Origin: an uncultured Eubacteriales bacterium
GTDB taxonomy: Bacteria > Bacillota > Clostridia > Oscillospirales > Oscillospiraceae
Assembly (NCBI GenBank): GCA_902475855.1
Contig: CABSBF010000031.1
Span: 1-20,102 of the forward strand
Direction: 5' to 3'
DNA: 20,102 nucleotides
In this document: one piece after another, positions 1-6,908 of the stretch
How positions within the stretch are numbered: the first letter of the stretch is position 1
Layout of the letters: every line of letters begins with the position of its first letter
Position numbers and translations under genes: made by a program
Notes under the pieces: model-generated
Told to the model about the DNA's origin: nothing
The model's input: only the letters and a program-made list of their open reading frames with translations
Database searches by the model: none

Positions 1-1592
1 TGCAGGTTCACACCCGTTTCCCGCCCGAACCGAACGGCTATCTGCACATCGGCCATTGCAAGGCGCTGTGCATTGACTTCGGCACGGCGGAAAAATTCGG
101 CGGCATCTGCAATCTGCGTATGGACGACACCAATCCTACCAAGGAGGATACGGAATACGTCGATGCCATCAAGGAGGATATCAAGTGGCTGGGCTTCACG
201 TGGGACGACCGCTTCTATTACGCCTCCCAGTATTTTGACAAAATGTACGAATGCGCCGAAGACCTGATCAGGAAGGGGCTTGCCTACGTCTGCGAACTGA
301 CGCCGGAGCAGATGCGCGAATACCGCGGCGATCTGACCACGCCCGCCCGCAGTCCCTATCGTGACCGGCCGGTTGAAGAGTCCCTTGATCTCTTCCGCCG
401 CATGAGAGCGGGTGAATTCCCGAACGGCGCCATGACGCTGCGCGCTAAGATCGACCTTGCCTCCGGCAACTTCAATCTGCGCGACCCGGCGATCTACCGA
501 ATCAACCACATGCCGCACCATGCCACCGGCGACAAGTGGTGCATCTACCCCATGTATGACTTCGCCCACCCTATCGAGGACGCGATGGAGCACATCACAC
601 ATTCGCTGTGCTCTCTGGAGTTCGAGGCGCATCGTCCGCTTTACAACTGGGTCGTCGAGCACTGCGATCTGCCCGCAAAGCCCCGGCAGATCGAATTCGC
701 CCGTCTGGGCATCAACTACACCGTCATGTCCAAGCGCAAGCTGCGTCTGCTCGTCGAGGAGCACCGCGTTGCCGGTTGGGACGACCCGCGGATGCCAACC
801 CTCTGCGGTCTGCGCCGCCGCGGCTATACGCCAAAGTCCATCCGCAATTTCTGCGAGCGCATCGGCGTAGCCAAGGCCGCTTCCACTGTGGAATACGCCT
901 TCCTGGAGCACTGCCTGCGTGAAGACCTGAACGAAACCGCAACCCGCGCCATGGCGGTCCTGCATCCTGTGCATCTGACCGTCACCAATTATCCGGAGGA
1001 AAAAAGTGAGGTGTTCTCCGTGGAGAATCACCCGAATCATCCGGAAATGGGTACCCGCGAGATCACCTTCTCCCGTGATCTTTGGATCGAAGCGGATGAC
1101 TTCATGGAAGAAAAGGTCGGCAAGTTCTTCCGACTTTTCCCGGGCAATGAGGTCCGCCTGAAAGGCGCCTATGTCGTCAAATGCACCGGCTGCGTCAAGG
1201 ACGCGGACGGCAAGGTCACGGAAGTTCTCTGCGAGTATGACCCCTCCTCCCGCGGCGGCGATCCTGCCGACGGCCGCAAGATCAAATCCACCATCCATTG
1301 GGTGGATGCGCATACCGCGGCGGACGCGGAGGTTCGCCTGTACTCCAACCTGTTCTCCGACCCGGAGCCGGATGCAGCGGATAAGAACTTCCTTGATTGC
1401 TTGAACCCCGACTCTCTGGAGATTCTCTCCGGCTGCAAGGTCGAGGCTGGCCTGGAAAACGCCGCCGCACCTGCTGCCTACCAGTTCATGCGGCTCGGCT
1501 ACTTCTGTCCGGATAAGGACTCCACCCCGGAGCATCCGGTATTCAACCGTTCCGTCAGCCTGAAGGACAGCTACAAACCGGAGGCTAAATAA
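1..1592 (+). CDS. glnS: Glutaminyl-tRNA synthetase (5' end cut by window edge)
   Basis: Class I aminoacyl-tRNA synthetase that charges tRNA-Gln with glutamine in the cytoplasm. The reading frame is open from base 3 to the TAA at 1590-1592, giving 529 codons. The family is usually about 550 aa, so roughly 25 N-terminal residues lie outside the window. Seen: the HIGH motif in PPEPNGYLHIGHCKA near the start, the DDTNP segment, and the KMSKS-type loop as VMSKRKL followed by GWDDPRMPT and GLRRRGY. Those last two are characteristic of GlnRS rather than GluRS. The C-terminal half matches the beta-barrel anticodon-binding region in length. Many Firmicutes lack GlnRS and make Gln-tRNA by the GatCAB amidotransferase route, so this gene may have been acquired by transfer (inference). 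Internal ATGs, for example at 120, are not the start because HIGH lies upstream of them. Confidence 0.96.
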   Translation, partial: QVHTRFPPEPNGYLHIGHCKALCIDFGTAEKFGGICNLRMDDTNPTKEDTEYVDAIKEDIKWLGFTWDDRFYYASQYFDKMYECAEDLIRKGLAYVCELTPEQMREYRGDLTTPARSPYRDRPVEESLDLFRRMRAGEFPNGAMTLRAKIDLASGNFNLRDPAIYRINHMPHHATGDKWCIYPMYDFAHPIEDAMEHITHSLCSLEFEAHRPLYNWVVEHCDLPAKPRQIEFARLGINYTVMSKRKLRLLVEEHRVAGWDDPRMPTLCGLRRRGYTPKSIRNFCERIGVAKAASTVEYAFLEHCLREDLNETATRAMAVLHPVHLTVTNYPEEKSEVFSVENHPNHPEMGTREITFSRDLWIEADDFMEEKVGKFFRLFPGNEVRLKGAYVVKCTGCVKDADGKVTEVLCEYDPSSRGGDPADGRKIKSTIHWVDAHTAADAEVRLYSNLFSDPEPDAADKNFLDCLNPDSLEILSGCKVEAGLENAAAPAAYQFMRLGYFCPDKDSTPEHPVFNRSVSLKDSYKPEAK

Positions 1593-1609
1593 ACAGAATA
1601 AAAAGCAAT

Positions 1610-1636
1610 CGACCCTGCGGAGTCTCCGCAGGGTCG
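1610..1636. terminator. Hairpin between convergent glnS and lysozyme genes
   Basis: Perfect 11-bp stem CGACCCTGCGG / CCGCAGGGTCG with a 5-nt loop, between the glnS stop (1592) and the lysozyme stop (1665). Read on the minus strand it is followed by ATTGCTTTTTATT, a usable U-rich tail. Read on the plus strand the tail (CGTTCGTC) is poor. It probably ends the lysozyme transcript well and the glnS transcript less efficiently. Confidence 0.75.
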
Positions 1637-1664
1637 CGTTCGTCAAAGCACGATTTCATTGGTT

Positions 1665-2510
1665 TCAATCTTCTGGTTCCGGCGTAGTTTCCGGTAAGAA
1701 CAGAATATCCAAATCGACCTTACCATCTATTCCTGGTACCGTTCCGGCATCCGTGTATTGCAGGCAGTCGAAATGATAGTGGAATTCCGGCGAGGTGTCG
1801 TATTCCGCCAGCCAAAGCGTGTAGTCCTGCAATTTAGAGAGATCAAAATAGCGGTAACCAAGGCTCTGATTGAAATATACTCCTGCGTCAAAGCCATTCC
1901 TGCGCACGACCTTGCAGAAGGCCACGGCACAATCTGTCAGCGGCAGACCGTCCGGCGTCGGGATACGCTCGGAACCACTGACCGTTTCCCAGTCGTAAAA
2001 CAGCGGCAGGTCGAGCTTGCGCGTTCCGATCAGTTCGCAGGCATAGGTCGCTTCCTCGCGTGCCTCCTGCACATTCATTGCCTGGGAAAAAAAATACGCG
2101 CCGATCTTCAGCCCGGCTGCGCTTGCGCCGTCATAATACGTTTGGAAGGTTTCGTCTTCGCGCAGTCCTCCGGCCGTATAGCCCCGGTAGCCCACGCGCA
2201 GAATCACGAACTCCACGCCGCTTTCGCGCACAGCCTGCCAGTTTATATTCTGCTGATGCTCGGACACGTCAATGCCGACCATATGCTGCATTGAGCGATA
2301 ACGCAAGAAGCCGTTTTCCTCATAAAACGCTTCTGCGTCGTATGTATTAAGCGCGATCTGCCGGGATGCGGAACCGTTCGTCACACCGAAAAAGCGCCAG
2401 TAGACCAACAGGGCGACCAGTGCTGCCGCTGCCAGTCCCAACAGCATGATCAGCAGGCCACGCAGGAGGGGTGATCCGTATTTTTTTCTTTTTCTTCTTT
2501 GCTGTGCCAT
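1665..2510 (-). CDS. Membrane-anchored GH25 family lysozyme (N-acetylmuramidase)
   Basis: Likely cuts the MurNAc-GlcNAc bond of peptidoglycan from outside the membrane. It has 281 aa. A basic N-terminus (AQQRRKRKK) is followed by one membrane segment at about residues 18-42 (LIMLLGLAAAALVALLVYW), giving an N-in, catalytic-domain-out anchor. The GH25 domain starts at MVGIDVSEHQ with the conserved early Asp, continues through FVILRVGYRGY, has the catalytic DxE as LFYDWE, and ends with LWLAEY and LDILFL. The ATG at 2508-2510 is chosen because an AAAGGAG sequence sits about 7 nt upstream. The longer frame back to 2813 would run through the divergent promoters and into the neighbouring gene. The gene stands alone, divergent from the CapA-like lipoprotein. 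An endogenous remodelling enzyme is more likely than a phage endolysin, because no holin or other phage gene is nearby. Confidence 0.9.
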   Translation of the reverse strand: MAQQRRKRKKYGSPLLRGLLIMLLGLAAAALVALLVYWRFFGVTNGSASRQIALNTYDAEAFYEENGFLRYRSMQHMVGIDVSEHQQNINWQAVRESGVEFVILRVGYRGYTAGGLREDETFQTYYDGASAAGLKIGAYFFSQAMNVQEAREEATYACELIGTRKLDLPLFYDWETVSGSERIPTPDGLPLTDCAVAFCKVVRRNGFDAGVYFNQSLGYRYFDLSKLQDYTLWLAEYDTSPEFHYHFDCLQYTDAGTVPGIDGKVDLDILFLPETTPEPED

Positions 2511-2533
2511 GGCACGCTCCTTTCTTTTTTTAG

Positions 2534-2562
2534 AGTATACCACGCAATGCACGTAATGGCAA
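2534..2562 (-). promoter_or_regulatory. Sigma-A promoter of the GH25 lysozyme gene
   Basis: On the minus strand, -35 TTGCCA (2562-2557) and -10 TATACT (2539-2534) are separated by exactly 17 nt, each one mismatch from consensus. The start site would fall about 20 nt upstream of the lysozyme ATG. Confidence 0.75.
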
Positions 2563-2583
2563 CCGAATCGACAAAAAAACAAC

Positions 2584-2612
2584 TTGTAAGTATGTGGGAT
2601 TTGTTGTAAAAT
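2584..2612 (+). promoter_or_regulatory. Sigma-A promoter of the CapA-like gene
   Basis: -35 TTGTAA (2584-2589), 17-nt spacer, -10 TAAAAT (2607-2612). It is back to back with the lysozyme promoter, with the two -35 boxes only 21 nt apart, so one regulator bound between them could affect both genes. Confidence 0.65.
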
Positions 2613-2649
2613 AGAAATATATGATTCAGATTTCCCGGAGGTTTTTCTC

Positions 2650-3837
2650 TTGAAACGATGCTTCTGCGGTATTCTTTCCATACTGCTTCTTCTTTTTCTT
2701 CTTGCAGGCTGCAGCGAAAAGCCGTCGCCCCCCATACTTTCCGAAAAGCCCACCGAGGGCAGCAGCACGGTAACGCTTGCCGCCGTCGGCGACATCTGCA
2801 TGACCGATGCCATGCTCGCCTCAATGCGCCGAGCGGACGGAAGCTACGAGTTTCTTCCTCTCTTCGGCGACACAGTCAGTACCGTTGCTGCCGCTGATTT
2901 GGCAATGGGCAACTTTGAGGGCAACTTTGCCGGTACTCCATACACAAACGGGAGCTATCCCGATGAACTCGCCGCTGCACTCGGTAACGTTGGATTTGAT
3001 CTTCTGCAAACCGCCAACACCTACAGCATTCAAAACGGTCTGGCCGGTTTGGAGCGCACAAAATCCGTGATAGAGGGTGAGCAGATTGCGGCTCTCGGAA
3101 CCTATGTCAGCAAATCCGATGCCACCGCCAACCGCGTGCTCGTCCGCGAAGCCAACGGCATCCGCATCGCCTTTGTCGCCTTTACAAAAGGTTTGGGCGG
3201 TATGAGCATCCCCGCAGGCTCAGAATACTGCACAAATCTGCTCTACACCGACTACAGCGGCAACTATGCCAGAGTGGATACTGACGGCATCACTGCCGTG
3301 CTGGCGCAGGCCCGCAGCCTCCAGCCGGATGTGATCGTAGCCGCCCTGCACTGGGGCAGCGAGGGAAGTTCAGAGGTCAGCAAGACGCAGCAGCAGATTG
3401 CCGAGCTCCTGCTGCGCAACGGCGTCGATGTCATACTCGGCTCTCATTCCCATAAAGCCGGGCAGGTTGAGCGCCGCACAGTTCACTTCTCCGACGGCTC
3501 TTCCAAGGAAGCCGTGATTGCCTACAGTTTGGGCGACTACTGCACAACGGAGGAGAGCGGTATCAATGTCTCCCTCATTCTGAAGCTGAAATTCACACGT
3601 GACCATGAAAGCGGCGTCACCACCTTGACAGATGTCGGCTATACCCCCATCGCAACGGTAGATTTGGGTGCCGAGGCCAAGCAGCGCTACTTGGTTCTAA
3701 ACATGGATAATGCCATTGAGCTTTATGAGAGCAATTATTTTGACCGCATTCCCGAAGATCTGTATCACACGCTGGTCACACGCCGGGAAAAGCTGGCCAA
3801 CACTGTGTTTCCCAAGGAGAGCACAGACGAGGGATAG
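2650..3837 (+). CDS. CapA family lipoprotein (poly-gamma-glutamate synthesis type)
   Basis: Secreted lipoprotein of the CapA / PGA_cap family, a metallophosphatase-like fold. It has 395 aa. The start is TTG at 2650, with GGAGG 8 nt upstream and a full signal peptide (MKRCFCGILSILLLLFLLAGC) directly after it. The lipobox LLAGC puts the lipidated Cys at 21. Family motifs in order: AAVGDI (Asp48), GNFEGN (Glu90), AALHWGSE (His234, Glu238), GSHSHK (His266, His268) and AYSLGDY. The usual ANNH motif reads ANTYS (122-126), so one otherwise conserved metal-site Asn/His pair is changed. No capB, capC or pgsE-like partner is adjacent, so a role in poly-gamma-glutamate capsule is not shown. A general cell-surface hydrolase role is as likely. 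It is divergent from a peptidoglycan lysozyme gene. Confidence 0.88.
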   Translation: MKRCFCGILSILLLLFLLAGCSEKPSPPILSEKPTEGSSTVTLAAVGDICMTDAMLASMRRADGSYEFLPLFGDTVSTVAAADLAMGNFEGNFAGTPYTNGSYPDELAAALGNVGFDLLQTANTYSIQNGLAGLERTKSVIEGEQIAALGTYVSKSDATANRVLVREANGIRIAFVAFTKGLGGMSIPAGSEYCTNLLYTDYSGNYARVDTDGITAVLAQARSLQPDVIVAALHWGSEGSSEVSKTQQQIAELLLRNGVDVILGSHSHKAGQVERRTVHFSDGSSKEAVIAYSLGDYCTTEESGINVSLILKLKFTRDHESGVTTLTDVGYTPIATVDLGAEAKQRYLVLNMDNAIELYESNYFDRIPEDLYHTLVTRREKLANTVFPKESTDEG

Positions 3838-3870
3838 TTTTTGTATCTCAGCTGTCTATTAAACATCTGG

Positions 3871-3926
3871 CTTATACAGCAAAAGAAGACACTTCCATAT
3901 GGAAGTGTCTTCTTTTGCTGTATAAG
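3871..3926. terminator. Perfect 56-bp palindrome, two-way terminator
   Basis: The 28-bp arms (3871-3898 and 3899-3926) are exactly complementary, centred on CCAT|ATGG. The core is GAAGACACTTCC / GGAAGTGTCTTC flanked by AAAA on the left and TTTT on the right, so it works as an intrinsic terminator for the CapA-like gene (+) and the zinc-ribbon gene (-). Pairing continues past the A/T tracts through CTTATACAGC / GCTGTATAAG, which is more than a terminator needs. Confidence 0.85.
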
Positions 3927-3936
3927 GAGAAACGGA

Positions 3937-4218
3937 TTAGCCGTTATTCTCTCTCATCTTTGCAAAGCACTCGCTGCAATAGACCGGACGATCGGTCTTG
4001 GGCTCAAAGGGAACACGAGCTTCGCCGCCGCAGTTGGCGCAAACAGCGGTGTAATACTCTCTGGGGCTGCGGGCAGCATTCTTGCGAGCGTCGCGGCAAG
4101 CCTTGCAGCGCTGCGGCTCATTCTGGAAGCCTCTCTCCGCATAGAACTCCTGCTCACCGGCGGTGAACACGAACTCATTGCCGCATTCCTTGCAAACTAA
4201 AGTCTTGTCTTCGTACAT
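3937..4218 (-). CDS. Small double zinc-ribbon protein
   Basis: Cytoplasmic protein of 93 aa with eight cysteines in four CxxC pairs: C9/C12, C38/C41, C60/C63 and C81/C84. The first half (TLVCKECGNEFVFTAGEQEFY ... RCKACR) matches the probable zinc-ribbon family (zf-Tbcl type) found in clostridia and other bacteria. The second half repeats the pattern (YTAVCANCGGEARVPF ... YCSECF). Each half should hold one Zn ion. The biochemical role is unknown; nucleic-acid or ribosome association is a guess. The ATG at 4216-4218 follows an AGAGG about 8 nt upstream. It is a single-gene transcript: consensus promoter far upstream, palindromic terminator 11 nt after the stop. The strong promoter suggests high expression. 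Confidence 0.85.
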   Translation of the reverse strand: MYEDKTLVCKECGNEFVFTAGEQEFYAERGFQNEPQRCKACRDARKNAARSPREYYTAVCANCGGEARVPFEPKTDRPVYCSECFAKMRENNG

Positions 4219-4302
4219 TTTGGTTTACCTCTCTTGATGATAAGATTTGCCCCGACACTCTCTTCGCGAATTGCAAAATGGTATGCCACAGGGTTTGATA
4301 TT

Positions 4303-4327
4303 GCGAACGGTTTAGAACCGGTTGCGC
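4303..4327 (-). promoter_or_regulatory. Hairpin at the start of the zinc-ribbon gene leader
   Basis: Imperfect inverted repeat in the ~120-nt 5' leader: GCGAACGGTT (4303-4312) and AACCGGTTGCGC (4316-4327) pair with two one-base bulges around a 3-nt loop. It lies just inside the predicted transcript start and may stabilise the message or bind a regulator. No known riboswitch class is recognised. Confidence 0.45.
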
Positions 4328-4344
4328 CAATCAGCACTTTACCA

Positions 4345-4372
4345 ATTATAACACTGGAAACGGCTTTGTCAA
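4345..4372 (-). promoter_or_regulatory. Consensus sigma-A promoter of the zinc-ribbon gene
   Basis: On the minus strand a perfect -35 TTGACA (4372-4367) and perfect -10 TATAAT (4350-4345) with a 16-nt spacer. The predicted start site lies about 120 nt upstream of the ATG, leaving an unusually long leader for a 93-aa protein. Confidence 0.85.
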
Positions 4373-4445
4373 TAGTGGATGAAAAAATAATTTGTTAGAA
4401 AATAATGTTTGTGCGATTTTGACATTTTTCTTCCGTCGTTTTCGG

Positions 4446-5483
4446 TCAAAATGTCAGTTGCTCCTCGTTCTGATTCTGTATATGCAGATGGTCATAGGCT
4501 AGCTGCGTCACACAGCGGCCGCGCGGGGTGCGGGTCAAAAAACCGATCTGCATCAGATAAGGTTCGTAGACATCCTCCAGAGTGACAGCCTCCTCGCCTA
4601 TCGTTGCGGCAAGCGTCTCCAGCCCGACCGGGCCGCCACCGTAAAACCGGATAATAGCCTTGAGCATCCGGCGGTCGGTCGCATCCAGTCCCAGCTTGTC
4701 AACTTCCAGACGCTCCAGCGCCAGATCCGCCGCTTCTCGCGTAATCACGCCGTCATAATAGAGCTGCGCAAAATCGCGCACGCGCCGCAGCATCCGGTTT
4801 GCAATGCGAGGTGTGCCGCGGCTGCGGGAAGCTACCTCCAATGCGCCGGCAGGGTCGATCTCCATTCCGAGAAGTGCCGCCGAACGGGTGACAATACGGC
4901 AGAGCTCCTGCGGAGAATACAGCTCCAGCCGGAAGGTTACACCGAAACGGTCGCGCAGCGGCGCGGAAAGCTGTCCCGCACGGGTCGTCGCACCGATCAG
5001 CGTGAATTTTGGCAGATCAAGCCGGATGGAGTTGGCAGAGGGGCCCTTGCCGACGATGATGTCAATGGCAAAATCCTCCATCGCAGGATATAGAATTTCC
5101 TCGACCGAGGTATTCAGGCGGTGGATTTCGTCGATAAAAAGGATATCCCCCTCGGAGAGATTCGTCAGAAGTGCCGCAAGGTCGCCCGCCTTTTCAATTG
5201 CCGGGCCGGATGTGATGCGAATATTTACGCCCATCTCGTTGGCAATGACCCCGGCCAGCGTGGTCTTGCCCAGCCCCGGCGGGCCATAGAGCAGGACGTG
5301 ATCCAGTGGCTCGCTGCGGCGGCGCGCCGCCTCAATGTAGACTGCCAGATTCTCCTTGACCTTTTCTTGGCCGTTATACTCGTTCAAGCGCTTCGGCCGA
5401 AGAGAAAACTCGCCCTCATCCTTGGCCGTATAGCTCGTTGTCACGATAGGCGCTTCAAAATCCTGAGAAAAATCAATGCTCAT
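4446..5483 (-). CDS. ruvB: Holliday junction branch migration ATPase RuvB
   Basis: Hexameric AAA+ motor that works with RuvA to move Holliday junctions during recombinational repair. It has 345 aa, normal for the family. Walker A is GPPGLGKT (67-74), Walker B is FIDEIH (116-121), and the GATTRAG sensor segment is at 164-170. The C-terminal winged-helix DNA-binding domain follows (DRRMLKAIIRFYGGGPVGLETLA ... QIGFLTRTPRGR). The ATG at 5481-5483 has GAGGTG 6 nt upstream, inside the end of ruvA. The ruvA stop is only 4 nt away, so the genes are translationally close. It is last in the TM protein-ruvC-ruvA-ruvB operon. No clear U-tract terminator is visible after its stop. Confidence 0.98.
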   Translation of the reverse strand: MSIDFSQDFEAPIVTTSYTAKDEGEFSLRPKRLNEYNGQEKVKENLAVYIEAARRRSEPLDHVLLYGPPGLGKTTLAGVIANEMGVNIRITSGPAIEKAGDLAALLTNLSEGDILFIDEIHRLNTSVEEILYPAMEDFAIDIIVGKGPSANSIRLDLPKFTLIGATTRAGQLSAPLRDRFGVTFRLELYSPQELCRIVTRSAALLGMEIDPAGALEVASRSRGTPRIANRMLRRVRDFAQLYYDGVITREAADLALERLEVDKLGLDATDRRMLKAIIRFYGGGPVGLETLAATIGEEAVTLEDVYEPYLMQIGFLTRTPRGRCVTQLAYDHLHIQNQNEEQLTF

Positions 5484-5487
5484 GCAC

Positions 5488-6090
5488 TCACCTCATAACC
5501 ATCGCGCGCAGGCAGCGGCGCACGATTTCTTCCGTTGTCAGCCCTTCGGTGGGAATCCCCTTGAGTGCGGCGGCGATCTCGCTCTGATTGTAGCCCAGCT
5601 CAGCCAGTGCCGCCTGTGCCAGAGCCAGATTGCTGCCCGCAGCGGGTGCCGGCGCCGCAGAAGCACCGGAGAAGTCCACCTCCGTTACCGCTGCACCAAG
5701 CTTGTCCTTGAGTTCCAGAATGATGCGCTGCGCGAGCTTCTTGCCCACGCCCTGCGCCGCCGTCAACGCTTTTTCGTCCTGCGTCATGATTGCCAGCGTG
5801 AAGCGTTCCGGCGAAGTAGTGGACAAAATGGCCAGTGCAGCCTTCGGGCCAACGCCCGTAACACCAAGCAGCAGTTCAAAGCACCGCAACTCCTCACGTG
5901 AGGCAAAGCCGAAAATATCAAAGGCATCCTCGCGGATGTTGCAGTAGGTAAACAGTTTGGCGCTCTGGCCGACACGCAGTTTGGAAAGCGTATAAGCCGT
6001 TGTGTGGCAGGCATATCCCACGCCGCCGCAGTCAATGACGGCAAGACTCCCCTCCATCAGCGCGACATTACCATTCAGATAGTAAAACAT
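5488..6090 (-). CDS. ruvA: Holliday junction binding protein RuvA
   Basis: Tetramer that binds four-way DNA junctions and loads RuvB. It has 200 aa, the standard length. Domain I is the N-terminal OB fold (MFYYLNGNVALMEGS ... GVGYACHTT). Domain II has the two helix-hairpin-helix motifs (LLGVTGVGPKAALAIL and QGVGKKLAQRIILELK). Domain III is the C-terminal RuvB-contacting helix bundle (AALAELGYNQSEIAAAL), after an Ala-rich linker. The ATG at 6088-6090 is preceded by GGGAGG about 7 nt upstream and lies 2 nt after the ruvC stop. A longer frame to 6144 is rejected because it overlaps ruvC and lacks OB-fold homology. Confidence 0.98.
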   Translation of the reverse strand: MFYYLNGNVALMEGSLAVIDCGGVGYACHTTAYTLSKLRVGQSAKLFTYCNIREDAFDIFGFASREELRCFELLLGVTGVGPKAALAILSTTSPERFTLAIMTQDEKALTAAQGVGKKLAQRIILELKDKLGAAVTEVDFSGASAAPAPAAGSNLALAQAALAELGYNQSEIAAALKGIPTEGLTTEEIVRRCLRAMVMR

Positions 6091-6092
6091 CG

Positions 6093-6590
6093 TTATCCTC
6101 CCTGCATTCCGGACAGCATGGACGTCGCCGAGCGCGCATGGCACAGCGCAATGGCGATGGCATCCGCCGCGTCGTCCGGGCGCGGCATCTTTTCCATATG
6201 AAGAAAGCGGCGCGTCATATCCATGACCTGCCGTTTTTCCGCCTTTCCGTAGCCGACAACAGCCTGTTTGACCTGCATGGGCGTATATTCAAACAGCGGC
6301 ACTCCCGCTCGTTCGATTGCAAGCAGGATGACGCCGCGGCCGTGCGAAACTCCAATGCCCGTCGTGATATTGTGGCCCCAAAACAGCTCTTCCACCGCGA
6401 CCGCCTCCGGCTTTGTTACCTCAAGCAGGCGTGTAATATCCTCAAAAAGCATATTGAGCCGCTGCGGAAACGTCAGTTCCGGCGGCGTGGTGACGGTGCC
6501 GTATTGCAGCAGCGCATACTTCCCCCGCTCCGACGAGATCAGGCCGAATCCCGTTGTCGCATAGCCGGGGTCAATGCCTAAAATAACCAA
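6093..6590 (-). CDS. ruvC: Holliday junction resolvase RuvC
   Basis: Dimeric Mg-dependent endonuclease that cuts Holliday junctions. Starting from the TTG at 6588-6590 the protein is 165 aa and begins MVILGIDPG, as the family normally does. Catalytic acids seen: D7 (GIDPG), E67 (VAVEELFWGHN), D140 and D143 (PRPDDAADAIAIA). A second TTG at 6618-6620 would add 10 unconserved residues. Neither start has a strong Shine-Dalgarno; the chosen one has a weak GGCGGA 8 nt upstream. The gene overlaps the upstream small membrane protein gene by 20 nt in another frame, so translation is probably coupled. Confidence 0.95.
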   Translation of the reverse strand: MVILGIDPGYATTGFGLISSERGKYALLQYGTVTTPPELTFPQRLNMLFEDITRLLEVTKPEAVAVEELFWGHNITTGIGVSHGRGVILLAIERAGVPLFEYTPMQVKQAVVGYGKAEKRQVMDMTRRFLHMEKMPRPDDAADAIAIALCHARSATSMLSGMQGG

Positions 6591-6798
6591 AGAACTTGTC
6601 CGCCCATTCCGGCACGGCAATATTCAGCAGCCAGCAGCATATGCCAAGTACAACAATACCGAACAGCACCCACGCAAACACACGCTTCCACTTCGGGCTG
6701 GGGATAAATTCTTCCTTTGCTTTTTCTGCCTCGGTCGGAAGATCTTCCGGCTGCACATTTGTCATCAGAACCTCAGGTTCCTGCGTTTTTTCATTCAT
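6571..6798 (-). CDS. Small single-pass membrane protein heading the ruvCAB operon
   Basis: Protein of 75 aa that I do not recognise. The first ~38 residues are acidic and probably cytoplasmic (MNEKTQEPEVLMTNVQPEDL...). A basic KWKR precedes one membrane segment at about residues 39-59 (VFAWVLFGIVVLGICCWLLNI), and a short aromatic tail follows (WADKFFGYFRH). The ATG at 6796-6798 is chosen because AGGTGG sits 6 nt upstream; the longer frame to 6828 runs over the predicted -10 box. Its last 20 nt overlap ruvC, and it is the first gene after the operon promoter, so it is co-transcribed with ruvC-ruvA-ruvB. Nothing in the sequence links it to recombination other than position. Confidence 0.75.
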   Translation of the reverse strand: MNEKTQEPEVLMTNVQPEDLPTEAEKAKEEFIPSPKWKRVFAWVLFGIVVLGICCWLLNIAVPEWADKFFGYFRH

Positions 6799-6816
6799 AC
6801 ATACCACCTCGCATGA

Positions 6817-6845
6817 ATTATAACACATTCGTTTGTATTTTTCAG
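6817..6845 (-). promoter_or_regulatory. Promoter of the TM protein-ruvCAB operon
   Basis: Minus strand -10 TATAAT (6822-6817) is perfect. The -35 CTGAAA (6845-6840) at 17-nt spacing matches 4 of 6. The start site would be about 12-15 nt before the small protein's ATG. No SOS (LexA) box of the Bacillus type (CGAACN4GTTCG) was seen here. Confidence 0.65.
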
Positions 6846-6855
6846 CACCTTTTTC

Positions 6856-6894
6856 GAAAAAAATACCGGCAGCCGCATTTTGCGAAGCTGCCGG
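6856..6894 (-). terminator. Terminator of the glycosyltransferase/two-component operon
   Basis: On the minus strand, CCGGCAGC (6894-6887) pairs with GCTGCCGG (6873-6866), with an inner CGC/GCG extension and a two-A bulge. It is followed by TATTTTTTTCG. It lies 15 nt after the histidine kinase stop. Confidence 0.85.
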
Positions 6895-6908
6895 AAGGAA
6901 TGCATCAT

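Noticed and set aside
2511..2813. N-terminal extension of the GH25 lysozyme
   Set aside because: It would place both divergent promoters and part of the CapA-like gene inside the coding region; the internal ATG has a good ribosome site and starts just before the membrane anchor.
4428..4458. Inverted repeat ATTTTGAC / GTCAAAAT near the end of ruvB as a terminator
   Set aside because: 8-bp AT-rich arms, large loop and no U-tract on the ruvB side; pairing is too weak to call.
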